A stretch of DNA of 64,000 bases from Rhizobium sp. (lineage in GTDB: Bacteria; Pseudomonadota; Alphaproteobacteria; Rhizobiales; Rhizobiaceae): contig PEKW01000005.1 in NCBI GenBank assembly GCA_002796995.1, positions 448,892 to 512,891 of the forward strand, read 5' to 3'. How positions within the stretch are numbered: position 1 is the stretch's first letter; each line of letters starts with the position of its first letter. The position numbers and the translations under genes are program-made. Below are positions 26,777 to 34,771 of this stretch, in pieces. The notes beneath the pieces were generated by a model, which ran no database searches, was not told the DNA's origin, and was given only the letters and a program-made list of their open reading frames with translations.

Positions 26777-28141
26777 TCAGGCGCGCTCGAAGCCGCGGGC
26801 CACCTCCCAGTCGGTGATCTTGCGGTCGTATTCCTCCTGCTCCCACTCGGCGGCGCGCACATAGTGCTCGACGACCTCGTCGCCGAAGGCATGCCGCAGC
26901 ATGGCCGAGCCGTTGAGCGCGACCGCGGCCGAGCGCAGCGTCCGCGGGATCTCGCGCACGTCGCTGGCCCCGTAGGCATCCCCCGTGAAGGCCGGCTCCA
27001 GCTCGAGCTTGCGCTCGATGCCGTCGATGCCGGCGGCGATCAGAGCCGCCATGGCGAGATAGGGATTGAGGTCGGACCCGCCGACGCGGCATTCGACGCG
27101 GATGCCCTTGGAGCCCTCGCCGCAGAGCCGGTAGCCGGCGGTACGGTTGTCCTTCGACCAGATCGCCTTGGTCGGCGCGAAGGTGCCGGCCATGAAACGC
27201 TTGTAGGAATTGATGTAGGGCGCGAGGAAATAGGTGATCTCGCTGGCATGGGTGAGAAGCCCCGCCATGTAGTGCTTCATCGTCGTCGACATGCCGTACT
27301 GGCCGTTCGGATCGAAGAACAGCGGCGTCTTGCCGTCGACGCTCCACAGCGACTGGTGGATGTGCGACGAGGAGCCGGCGGCATTGTAGTGCCACTTGGC
27401 GAGGAAGGTGATGGCCTTGCCGCGCGACCAGGCGATCTCCTTGCAGGCGTTCTTGATGATGACGTGGCGGTCGGCCATCGTCAGCGCGTCGGCGTAGCGG
27501 ACGTTGATCTCTTCCTGGCCGGCGGAGGCTTCGCCCTTGGAATTCTCGACCGGGATCTCGGCGCCCTGCAGACCCTTGCGGATCGCCCGCATCACGTCTT
27601 CTTCCTTGGTGGTCTGGAAGATGTGATAGTCCTCGTTATAGCCGCTGGCGAGCTGCAGGTCGCGATAGCCGGAGGCACGGGCATCGTCATAGGTCTGATC
27701 GAACAGGAAGAACTCCAGTTCCGTCGCCATGAAGGCCTTGAAGCCCATGGCCTCGAGCCGGGCCACCTGCTTCTTGAGGACGGCACGCGGCGAATGCGGC
27801 ACATCCGCATGGGTGTGATGGTCCTGGACGTCGCACAGCACCAGTGCCGTGCCTTCGAGCCACGGCACGCGCCGCAGCGTCGCAAGATCGGGCTTCATGG
27901 TGTAGTCGCCATAGCCCTTTTCCCAGCTCGTCGCCTTGTAGCCCGACACGGTTTCCATCTCCATGTCGGTCGCGAGCAGATAGTTACAGCTATGGGTTTC
28001 CTCATAGGCGCTCTCGACGAAATACTCCGCCTGAAAGCGCTTTCCCATCAGCCGTCCCTGCATGTCGACCTGACAGGCGAGCACAGTGTCGATGCGGCCT
28101 TCGGCAACATCCTTCTTCAAATCGTCGAATGTGTAGGTCAT
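26777..28141 (-). CDS. Glutamine synthetase-like gamma-glutamyl-amide ligase
   Basis: A 454-residue member of the glutamine synthetase superfamily in the GlnA-like/PuuA branch. Metal- and ATP-site blocks are ATELEFFLFDQTYDDAR, NSKGEASAGQEEINVRYADA, NAAGSSSHIHQSLW, PYINSYKRFMAGTFAPTKAI and the RVECRVGGSDLNPYLAMA end; the glutamine-synthetase adenylylation loop is not apparent. Relatives such as PuuA and IpuC join the gamma-carboxyl of glutamate to an amine with ATP. Its operon partners (permease, aldehyde and alcohol dehydrogenases, FGase-family hydrolase) make amine gamma-glutamylation much likelier than ammonia assimilation. The amine is not identified. Confidence 0.88.
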   Translation of the reverse strand: MTYTFDDLKKDVAEGRIDTVLACQVDMQGRLMGKRFQAEYFVESAYEETHSCNYLLATDMEMETVSGYKATSWEKGYGDYTMKPDLATLRRVPWLEGTALVLCDVQDHHTHADVPHSPRAVLKKQVARLEAMGFKAFMATELEFFLFDQTYDDARASGYRDLQLASGYNEDYHIFQTTKEEDVMRAIRKGLQGAEIPVENSKGEASAGQEEINVRYADALTMADRHVIIKNACKEIAWSRGKAITFLAKWHYNAAGSSSHIHQSLWSVDGKTPLFFDPNGQYGMSTTMKHYMAGLLTHASEITYFLAPYINSYKRFMAGTFAPTKAIWSKDNRTAGYRLCGEGSKGIRVECRVGGSDLNPYLAMAALIAAGIDGIERKLELEPAFTGDAYGASDVREIPRTLRSAAVALNGSAMLRHAFGDEVVEHYVRAAEWEQEEYDRKITDWEVARGFERA

Positions 28142-28209
28142 GTGAGTGAGCCCGCTGATTATTGTTGTTGCCGGCCCTGCCGGCCCGCTTTTCCCATGTG
28201 TTCAGGAGA

Positions 28210-28232
28210 CCCCGGCCGTCGGGCGGCCGGGG
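28210..28232 (-). other. Intercistronic stem-loop after the permease gene
   Basis: Nine-base arms CCCCGGCCG and CGGCCGGGG with a five-base loop follow the permease stop by about 20 bases on the minus strand. There is no T run, so it is more likely a message-processing or attenuating structure than a full terminator. Confidence 0.5.
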
Positions 28233-28251
28233 AGATTGTCGGGTGCAAGGC

Positions 28252-29802
28252 TCAGGCCTCGCCGACCGCCTTTTCGGCTGCGGCGATCCCGGCCTGGCGC
28301 CGGGCGACTTCGTCGCCGATCGGCGGGCCCTTGAAGCGCTTGTTCTCGAACGCGAACCACACGACGGCGGTGATCACGAAGAAACCGATGGTGATCGGAA
28401 GCGCCCAGTCGTTCGGCGGCTGGATGCCGATGTAGAAGATCAGCGCCATCGCCAGGATGACGAGAACGGCGACGACACGGAAGGCACCGGCACCGATGTT
28501 CCACGGACCCATGGTCGGCCATTTCGGCGTACCGATTGCGACGAAGCCGAGCGCGATCGGCAGGGCGAAGGAGAGGAACAGGAAGATGACCGTGCACGAC
28601 ACGACGATCGAATAGGCCGGCGTGCCGGCAATCGTGATGGCCGAGGTGAACCAGACGAACAGGACCGACAGGATGGCGCCGATCCAGATCGCAGCGACCG
28701 GCGTGCGGTGCTTGGGGCTGACCTTCGACAGCGCGGCGGAGCCCGGCAGGCCCTTGTCACGCGAGAAGGCGAAGATCATGCGCGAAAGCGAGGTCACGGT
28801 GGCAAGGCCGCAGAGGAACTGCGAGATGAAGATCAGGAAGTACATGATCTCCTTGACCGTCGGGTTGACCTGGCTGTCCATGGCCCAGAAGAACACGTTC
28901 CAGCCCTGCTTTGCGGCATCGTCCATGTTCGGCAGCATGAGCACGAACGAGCACAGCATGACGTAGCCGAACACCGCCGACCAGACCACCGAGGTGATCA
29001 TGCCCTTCGGCACCGAATGTGCGGCCTTGACCGTTTCTTCCGACGTATGCGCGGACGCGTCATAGCCGGTGATGGTGTAGATCGGCAGCAGCAGGCCGAG
29101 CAGGAAGGCCATACCGCCCGAGACGGCGAACGGCCAGACCAGAGAAGCGCCTTCCGTGCCGGTATAGTTGGAGAAGGTGAACAGGCGGGCAAACTCGAAG
29201 CTCGGTGCGGACACCAGGCAGACGATCGTCAGCAGGATGGCGGTGGCGAAGATCAGGTAACCGGAGAAGTCGGTCAGCTTGGCGGTGAGCCCGATGCCGA
29301 AATGGTTGATCAGGGCCTGCAGGCCCGTGATCGCCGCGACGAAGACCACGCGGTGCATGAGCGTGTCTTCGATGCCGAAATAGGAACCGAAGGCGCCGAA
29401 AAAGAAATAGAACGTGCCGACATTGATGGCGCCGAGAACGGTCACCAGACCAAGCAGGTTGAGCCAGGCGGCGAGCCAGCCGGTGAAGCGGTTGCCGAGG
29501 ATCGAGCCCCAGTGGTAGAGGCCGCCGGCCGTCGGATAGGCCGAGCTGATCTGCGCCAGGCCGATGGCGAAGAGGCCGGAGATCAGGCAGCCGACCGGCC
29601 AGCCGATGCCGATGGCCGCGCCGCCGGCACCCGAGGTTGCCTGGCCCAGCGAATTGATGCCGCCGGAGAGAATGCAAATGATCGAAAAGGAAATAGCGAA
29701 GTTGGAAAACGAGCTCATTCGCCGCTCGAGTTCCTGGGCATAGCCCATCGAGTGCAATATGTGCACATCGTGCTTTTTATCTGCTTCGGTATAATCTGAC
29801 AT
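28252..29802 (-). CDS. APC-superfamily amine/amino-acid permease
   Basis: A 516-residue permease with about 12 transmembrane helices. The region SSFSNFAISFSIICILSGGI followed by GIGWPVGCLISGLFAIGLAQ, then SSAYPTAGGLYHWGSILG, is typical of the amino acid/choline transporter group of the APC superfamily; the later TGYDASAHTSEETVKAAHSV is a further hallmark, and FSRDKGLPGSAALSKVSPKH marks a cytoplasmic loop. It would import an amine or amino acid by secondary transport. Start ATG 29802 has GGGGGA upstream. Placement directly before the glutamine-synthetase-like ligase suggests it supplies that enzyme's amine. Confidence 0.9.
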   Translation of the reverse strand: MSDYTEADKKHDVHILHSMGYAQELERRMSSFSNFAISFSIICILSGGINSLGQATSGAGGAAIGIGWPVGCLISGLFAIGLAQISSAYPTAGGLYHWGSILGNRFTGWLAAWLNLLGLVTVLGAINVGTFYFFFGAFGSYFGIEDTLMHRVVFVAAITGLQALINHFGIGLTAKLTDFSGYLIFATAILLTIVCLVSAPSFEFARLFTFSNYTGTEGASLVWPFAVSGGMAFLLGLLLPIYTITGYDASAHTSEETVKAAHSVPKGMITSVVWSAVFGYVMLCSFVLMLPNMDDAAKQGWNVFFWAMDSQVNPTVKEIMYFLIFISQFLCGLATVTSLSRMIFAFSRDKGLPGSAALSKVSPKHRTPVAAIWIGAILSVLFVWFTSAITIAGTPAYSIVVSCTVIFLFLSFALPIALGFVAIGTPKWPTMGPWNIGAGAFRVVAVLVILAMALIFYIGIQPPNDWALPITIGFFVITAVVWFAFENKRFKGPPIGDEVARRQAGIAAAEKAVGEA

Positions 29803-29911
29803 GACGTCCCCCAATTAACCGATCATCCGCGGGATTGCGGATAATTTCGTATCCTGCGCCGCCGGCATCGCCGACGGCTTTTTCGCAGATCAACTGATCC
29901 CCGGGGCCTTG

Positions 29912-30685
29912 TTATTTGCTGGCAGTATCGATCGCCTTGGCGATCAACTCCGCCAGATAGTCGGCCATAACCCCTTGGCCGACCTCATCTCGTATCAGGT
30001 CGTTTCGGACCTCGATCATTACGTTCAAATGCCCGTCCGGCAGGCCGTGCAGCCTGAGACTATGGGTAACACCGTCGTCCGGTCCATAGGGTTCGTTGCG
30101 CTCGACACGAAAGGGCCCGCCCCTCGCCGCATCCAGCATGCCGTCGGCAAGACGGCTGTCGTCGTCGTGCAGTATGCCGATTTCGACGGCGCGCTGCTTG
30201 CCGAGATAGACCGGCGTGAAACTGTGGACGGTGACGATCACCGACGGACGGCCGGACGCCTTGCGCGCCGCGAGAATGGCGCAGACCCGGTCATGGAACG
30301 GCACGTAGAGCGCGGCGGTGCGCGCATAGCGCTCGGCGACCGTCAGCCCGTGATTGCCGGGAATGTCGTAGATCTCACTCTTCTCCGGCATCGCGGCCGG
30401 AGACTCCGGCGGACGGTTGCAGTCGTAGACGAGCCGCGAGAACCGCTGATGGACAAGAGTCCCGTCGAGCATGACGGAGAGGCGTTTTGCAACCTCGAGC
30501 GCCCCAGGGTCCCAGGCGATGTGGCTGACCAGGGCGTCGCTGTCGAGGCCGAGATTGCCGGCCCGTTCGGGCATGCGGCGCGAGGCATGTTCGCACACGA
30601 ACAGGCAGATCCCCGCCCCTTCGGCATTCTCGACGGCCACGGCTTCGCCGTCAGCCTCTGTTAGGATGTCCGACCTCAAGAGCAT
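29912..30685 (-). CDS. N-formylglutamate amidohydrolase (FGase) family hydrolase
   Basis: A 257-residue protein with the FGase fold: ICLFVCEHASRRMPERAGNL near the N-terminus, HIAWDPGALEVAKRLS, SRLVYDCNRPPESPAAMP, IVTVHSFTPVYLG with a likely metal-binding histidine, and a C-terminal NVMIEVRNDLI. Family members hydrolyse N-substituted glutamates. It is the first gene of the amine operon and lacks histidine-degradation neighbours, so I infer that it releases glutamate from a gamma-glutamylated end product rather than acting in hutG histidine catabolism. GGGGAG precedes ATG 30685. Divergent from an RpiR regulator. Confidence 0.82.
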   Translation of the reverse strand: MLLRSDILTEADGEAVAVENAEGAGICLFVCEHASRRMPERAGNLGLDSDALVSHIAWDPGALEVAKRLSVMLDGTLVHQRFSRLVYDCNRPPESPAAMPEKSEIYDIPGNHGLTVAERYARTAALYVPFHDRVCAILAARKASGRPSVIVTVHSFTPVYLGKQRAVEIGILHDDDSRLADGMLDAARGGPFRVERNEPYGPDDGVTHSLRLHGLPDGHLNVMIEVRNDLIRDEVGQGVMADYLAELIAKAIDTASK

Positions 30686-30724
30686 GCGGAAACTCCCCGG
30701 CGCCTTCCGGCTTTTTATCGTTGC

Positions 30725-30819
30725 GAAGAGAATTCTTCACGATTGCCAAGCTGTCAACTGCGTTATGAAAATTTCTCTTCAAATTGCACATTGACAGATT
30801 TTCCGACTGCAAGGATAGT
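30725..30819. promoter_or_regulatory. Divergent promoter/operator region between amine operon and RpiR gene
   Basis: On the plus strand TTGACA (30791-30796), a 17-base spacer and GATAGT (30814-30819) form a good promoter for the RpiR gene. On the minus strand TTGACA (complement of 30752-30757) points toward the amine operon. Two palindromic patches, GAAGAGAATTCTTC (30725-30738) and GAAAATTTC (30767-30775), lie over or beside the minus-strand promoter and are candidate RpiR sites. Confidence 0.55.
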
Positions 30820-30865
30820 TTTGTGACAGACCGGCAAAAGATCGGTCCGAGGGGAAAAACAGGAC

Positions 30866-31738
30866 TTGAGCAATACGCCGAAGACAGTCTCGGACGTGAT
30901 CCGCGCCCATTTCGATGGGCTGACGCGCGCTGAACGCCAGCTCGCGGAGAGCCTGCTCGACAATTATCCTGTGTCGGGCCTCGGCTCCATCACCACGGTC
31001 GCGGACAATGCCGGCGTCTCCACCCCGACCGTCGCGCGCATGGTGCAGAAGCTCGGCTACAAGGGTTATCCGGAGTTTCAGGCGCACCTGCACCACGAGC
31101 TGGAGGCGACGCTCTCCAATCCGATCGCCAAGCACGACCGCTGGGCCTCGAACGCCCCGGGCACGCACATTCTCAACCGTTTCGCCGAAGCGGTGATGAA
31201 CAATATGCGCCAGACGCTGAGCGAGCTCGATACCGCGACCTTCGATCAGGTCGCCAAGCTGCTCGCCGACCGCAAGCGCAGCATCTATTTCGTCGGCGGC
31301 CGCATCACCGGCGCGCTGGCCGAATACTTCTTCACCCACATGCAGGTCATCCGGCCGAAGACGACTCTGATGTCGTCGAACACCAGCGCCTGGCCGCAGC
31401 ATATGCTCAACATGAGCGCCGGCGACGTTCTCGTGATCTTCGATATACGTCGTTACGAGGATGATATTGCGACGTTGGCAAACGTAGCCAGAACGGGCGG
31501 CGTGACAATAGTGCTGTTTACCGATCACTGGACTTCGCCCGTCGCCAAATATGCGCAGCACAGTTTCAAGGTCCAGATCGAGGCGCCCTCTGCCTGGGAT
31601 TCCTCGGTCGTCACGCTGTTCGTCATCGAGGCGCTGATAGAGGCCGTGCAGAGTTCGGCGTGGGAGGAGACGCGCGAGCGCATGAATACGCTTGAAGGAC
31701 TCTTCGAGCAGGCGCGGCTGTTTCGCCGGCCGCGTTGA
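30866..31738 (+). CDS. RpiR-family (HTH_6 plus SIS) transcriptional regulator
   Basis: A 290-residue regulator. Residues about 5-85 are an HTH_6 DNA-binding domain (SLLDNYPVSGLGSITTVADN leading to VSTPTVARMVQKLGYKGYPE); residues about 125-265 are an SIS domain with IYFVGGRITGALAEYFFTHM and a VLVIFDIRRYEDD strand. SIS domains usually bind phosphosugars, but rhizobial relatives also control amine and amino-acid genes. The start is TTG 30866 with GGGG upstream; no in-frame ATG gives an intact N-terminus. It is divergent from the amine operon and co-directional with the ABC importer that follows 149 bases downstream, so it may govern both. Confidence 0.88.
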   Translation: MSNTPKTVSDVIRAHFDGLTRAERQLAESLLDNYPVSGLGSITTVADNAGVSTPTVARMVQKLGYKGYPEFQAHLHHELEATLSNPIAKHDRWASNAPGTHILNRFAEAVMNNMRQTLSELDTATFDQVAKLLADRKRSIYFVGGRITGALAEYFFTHMQVIRPKTTLMSSNTSAWPQHMLNMSAGDVLVIFDIRRYEDDIATLANVARTGGVTIVLFTDHWTSPVAKYAQHSFKVQIEAPSAWDSSVVTLFVIEALIEAVQSSAWEETRERMNTLEGLFEQARLFRRPR

Positions 31739-31887
31739 CCGCCAAGACACCGAAAGGGGAGAAGAGAGGAGCAAGACTATCGGGAACAAGCGACGAGCCA
31801 GCAAAAGCGCTGCCGGGCCCGTCACATAACTATCATGCAAGCTGAATATCAGTCCCGCATCGCTGTACACCAACAAGGAGAACTTCA

Positions 31888-32994
31888 GTGATTACGAATT
31901 TTCGCCGCGTGCTCTCGCTGTCGACCGCCATGGTCGTCGCATCCACCTCGCTCGCATTCGCTGAGCCGAGCGCCGAACTGGTCGAAGCCGCCAAGAAGGA
32001 AGGCATGCTGACCACGATCGCCCTGCCCCACGACTGGTGCGGTTACGGCGCCGTGATCGACGGCTTCAAGAAGAAGTACCCGGAAATCACCGTCAACGAA
32101 CTGAACCCGGATGCCGGCTCGGCCGACGAAGTCGAAGCCGTCAAGGCCAACAAGGACAACAAGGGCCCGCAGGCTCCTGACGTCGTCGACGTCGGTCTCG
32201 CCTTCGGCCCGCAGATGAAGGCCGAAGGCCTGCTGCAGCCCTACAAGGTCTCCACCTGGGACGAAATTCCGGACACCATCAAGGACGCCGAAGGCTTCTG
32301 GTATGGCGACTACTACGGCGTCATGTCGATGATCGTGAACAAGGATCTCGTCAAGGAAACCCCGAAGGACTGGGCCGACCTGCTGAAGGCCGACTACTCG
32401 GGCCAGGTCGCACTCGCAGGCGACCCGCGCGCCTCGAACCAGGCCATCCTCGGCGTTCTCGCCGCCGGCCTTTCGACCGGTGCCAAGTCCGGCAAGGAAG
32501 CCGGCGAAGCCGGTCTGAAGTACTTCGCCGACCTCAACAAGGCCGGCAACTTCGTTCCGGTCATCGGCAAGTCCGGCACGCTCGCCCAGGGCTCGACCCC
32601 GATCGTCATCGCCTGGGACTACAATGCACTGTCCTGGAAGGACACGCTGGCCGGCAACCCGCCGGTTGACGTCATCGTTCCGGAATCGGGCGTTCTCGCC
32701 GGCGTCTACGTTCAGGGTATCTCGGCCTACGCGCCGCACCCGAACGCTGCCAAGCTCTGGATGGAATTCCTCTATTCCGACGAAGGCCAGACCGCATGGC
32801 TCGCCGGCTATTGCCACCCGGCCCGCTTCAACGCCATGTCCAAGGCCGGCAAGATCCCGAAGGAACTGCTGGACAAGCTGCCGCCGGCCGCTTCCTACGA
32901 GAAGGCCTACTTCCCGACCCTGGAAGAAGTCGATGCCAACAAGGCTGCTGTCACCGGCGGCTGGGACAAGGTCGTCGGCGCCAACGTACAGTAA
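31888..32994 (+). CDS. ABC transporter periplasmic substrate-binding protein (PotD/AfuA type)
   Basis: A 368-residue extracellular solute-binding protein with a Sec signal peptide cleaved after AFA (residue 25). It has the two-lobed type II pattern (EGMLTTIALPHDWCGYGAVI at the first lobe; FWYGDYYGVMSMIVNKDLVK; AWDYNALSWKD; HPNAAKLWMEFLYSDEGQTA near the end) of iron/polyamine/phosphonate binders. The start is GTG 31888, seven bases after AAGGAG. Codon choice is more biased than in neighbours, as expected of an abundant periplasmic protein. A terminator-like hairpin separates it from the permease genes. Ligand unknown; the neighbouring amine operon makes an amine-like compound plausible. Confidence 0.88.
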   Translation: MITNFRRVLSLSTAMVVASTSLAFAEPSAELVEAAKKEGMLTTIALPHDWCGYGAVIDGFKKKYPEITVNELNPDAGSADEVEAVKANKDNKGPQAPDVVDVGLAFGPQMKAEGLLQPYKVSTWDEIPDTIKDAEGFWYGDYYGVMSMIVNKDLVKETPKDWADLLKADYSGQVALAGDPRASNQAILGVLAAGLSTGAKSGKEAGEAGLKYFADLNKAGNFVPVIGKSGTLAQGSTPIVIAWDYNALSWKDTLAGNPPVDVIVPESGVLAGVYVQGISAYAPHPNAAKLWMEFLYSDEGQTAWLAGYCHPARFNAMSKAGKIPKELLDKLPPAASYEKAYFPTLEEVDANKAAVTGGWDKVVGANVQ

Positions 32995-33011
32995 TTAAAA
33001 CGCTGTGAAAT

Positions 33012-33043
33012 GCCGCCCCGGTCTTGAGGCCGGGGCGGCTTTT
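33012..33043 (+). terminator. Intra-operon terminator/attenuator after the binding-protein gene
   Basis: Ten-base arms GCCGCCCCGG and CCGGGGCGGC with an eight-base loop are followed by TTTT, just after the binding-protein stop and 47 bases before the permease start. Partial termination here would keep binding-protein mRNA in excess over permease mRNA. Confidence 0.85.
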
Positions 33044-33089
33044 CTCTTCAATAGACGCTGCGCATGAAGCGCGGACGGGGGACAATTCG

Positions 33090-33980
33090 ATGGCGTCTGA
33101 CAGCACGGCCGCATCACAGACCACGCGCCCGACAAGGCAGCTGCCGCTCCAATGGGTCGGCATTGCTCCTTTCGCGGCCTTTGCCTTGCTATTCCTCATC
33201 ATGCCGACGATGAAGATCGTCATCGGCGCATTCCAGACCCCGGATGGAAGCTTCACGCTGGAAAACATCCAGGGCCTGTTCACGCCCTCCATCCTTGCCG
33301 CCTACTGGATCTCGATCAAGATCAGCCTGTCTTCGGCGCTGCTCGGCTGCCTGATCGGCTTCGGCATGGCGACCGCCGTCGTGCTCGGCGGACTGCCGCC
33401 ATGGATCCGAGGTCCGCTGCTGACCTTTTCCGGCGTCGCCTCCAATTTCGCCGGCGTGCCGCTCGCCTTCGCCTTCCTGGCGACACTCGGGCCCATGGGC
33501 CTGGTGACGGTCTTCCTGCGCACCCAGATCGGCATCGACCTGCGCTCGCTCGGCTTCAACCTCCTGTCCTTCTGGGGGCTGACGCTCACCTATCTCTTCT
33601 TCCAGATCCCGCTCATGGTGCTGATCATCACGCCGGCGATCGATGGCCTGAAACGCGAATGGAAGGAAGCGGCCTCGATCCTCGGCGCCACCAACCTGCA
33701 ATACTGGCGCATGGTGGCCTTCCCGATCCTCCTGCCCTCGATCCTCGGCACGCTCGCGCTGCTGTTCGCCAATGCCTTCGGCGCCGTCGCGACCGCGATC
33801 GCGCTGACCGGTTCGTCGCTGAACATCGTGCCGATCCTGCTGTTTGCCCAGATCCGCGGCGACGTGCTGGGGAACCCGCATCTCGGATACGCGCTGGCCT
33901 TCGGCATGATCGTCGTCACGGGTGTCGCCAACGCGATCTATATCTGGCTGCGTGCCCGCAGCGAAAGGTGGCTGAAATGA
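33090..33980 (+). CDS. ABC transporter permease (PotB-like)
   Basis: A 296-residue inner-membrane protein with about six helices. The cytoplasmic EAA loop is clear: EWKEAASILGATNLQYWRMV followed by PILLPSI. The first helix is WVGIAPFAAFALLFLIMP. It pairs with the next gene as a heterodimeric channel for the importer. ATG 33090 has GGGGGA upstream; its stop overlaps the next start (ATGA). A frame open from 33024 adds a leader across the attenuator hairpin and is rejected. Confidence 0.9.
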   Translation: MASDSTAASQTTRPTRQLPLQWVGIAPFAAFALLFLIMPTMKIVIGAFQTPDGSFTLENIQGLFTPSILAAYWISIKISLSSALLGCLIGFGMATAVVLGGLPPWIRGPLLTFSGVASNFAGVPLAFAFLATLGPMGLVTVFLRTQIGIDLRSLGFNLLSFWGLTLTYLFFQIPLMVLIITPAIDGLKREWKEAASILGATNLQYWRMVAFPILLPSILGTLALLFANAFGAVATAIALTGSSLNIVPILLFAQIRGDVLGNPHLGYALAFGMIVVTGVANAIYIWLRARSERWLK

Positions 33981-34759
33981 AGAAGTTCTGGGCCTGGGGG
34001 GCCTTGGCATTCGGCCTCCTCTATTTCGTTCTGCCGCTGATCGGCATGACCAATTTCTCGCTGAAGATGCGGCGCGGCGAATATTCCTTCGACGCCTATG
34101 CCAAGGTGCTCGGCGACCCGCAGTTCCAGCAGACCTTCACCTATTCGGTGACGATGGCGCTGGTGACCATCCTTTTCGGCGTCATCCTGGTGGTTCCGAC
34201 CGCCTACTGGGTCCGCCTGCGCCTGCCGGGCCTGCGCCCCTATATCGAATTCGTCACGCTGCTGCCGCTGGTCATTCCGGCGATCGTCATCGTCTTCGGC
34301 TATATCCGCCTCTACAACACCTCGAGCTGGCTGCCGCTGACCGGATCGCTGATGGGCACCAACCTGCTGCTGATGTTCGGCTATGCCACCCTGTCCCTCC
34401 CCTACATGTACCGGGCCGTCGATACCGGGCTGTCGTCGATCGACGTGCGGACGCTGACCGAAGCCGCCCAGAGTCTCGGCGCCGGCTGGACCCGCATCCT
34501 CTTCCGCATCATCCTGCCGAACGTGCTGATCGCCGTCCTGTCGGGGGCCTTCCTGACCTTCGCCATCGTCATCGGCGAGTTCACCATGGCGGCGCTGCTG
34601 AACCGGCCGGCCTTCGGCCCCTATATGCAGTTGCTCGGGGCCAACCGCGCCTATGAGCCGGCCGCACTCGCGGTCATCGCCTTCGGCATTACCTGGGGCT
34701 GCCTCGGGCTGATCCAGCTCGTCTCGCGCTTCCAGAAAACCACGCAACGCCCGGCCTGA
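33977..34759 (+). CDS. ABC transporter permease (PotC-like)
   Basis: A 260-residue inner-membrane protein with about six helices and an EAA loop TEAAQSLGAGWTRILFRIIL followed by PNVL. The N-terminal WAWGALAFGLLYFVLPLIGM is a typical first helix, and YIEFVTLLPLVIPAIVIVFG begins the conserved core. The start codon overlaps the upstream permease stop by four bases, so translation is coupled. With the other permease and the downstream ATPase it completes a polyamine/iron-type importer. Confidence 0.9.
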   Translation: MKKFWAWGALAFGLLYFVLPLIGMTNFSLKMRRGEYSFDAYAKVLGDPQFQQTFTYSVTMALVTILFGVILVVPTAYWVRLRLPGLRPYIEFVTLLPLVIPAIVIVFGYIRLYNTSSWLPLTGSLMGTNLLLMFGYATLSLPYMYRAVDTGLSSIDVRTLTEAAQSLGAGWTRILFRIILPNVLIAVLSGAFLTFAIVIGEFTMAALLNRPAFGPYMQLLGANRAYEPAALAVIAFGITWGCLGLIQLVSRFQKTTQRPA

Positions 34760-34771
34760 GGATCACATCCC

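Noticed and set aside
26639..29799. Two open frames of over 500 codons antisense to the ligase and permease genes
   Set aside because: Translations are low-complexity Arg/Asp/Gly/His-rich text typical of antisense shadow; the sense strand has intact family motifs.
29867..29885. GCCG...CGGC followed by TTTTT as a terminator
   Set aside because: The T run is on the plus strand whereas the flanking genes are transcribed on the minus strand, so it cannot serve them.
29912..30685. hutG of histidine degradation
   Set aside because: The family fits, but no hutUHI genes are present and the operon partners indicate amine metabolism.
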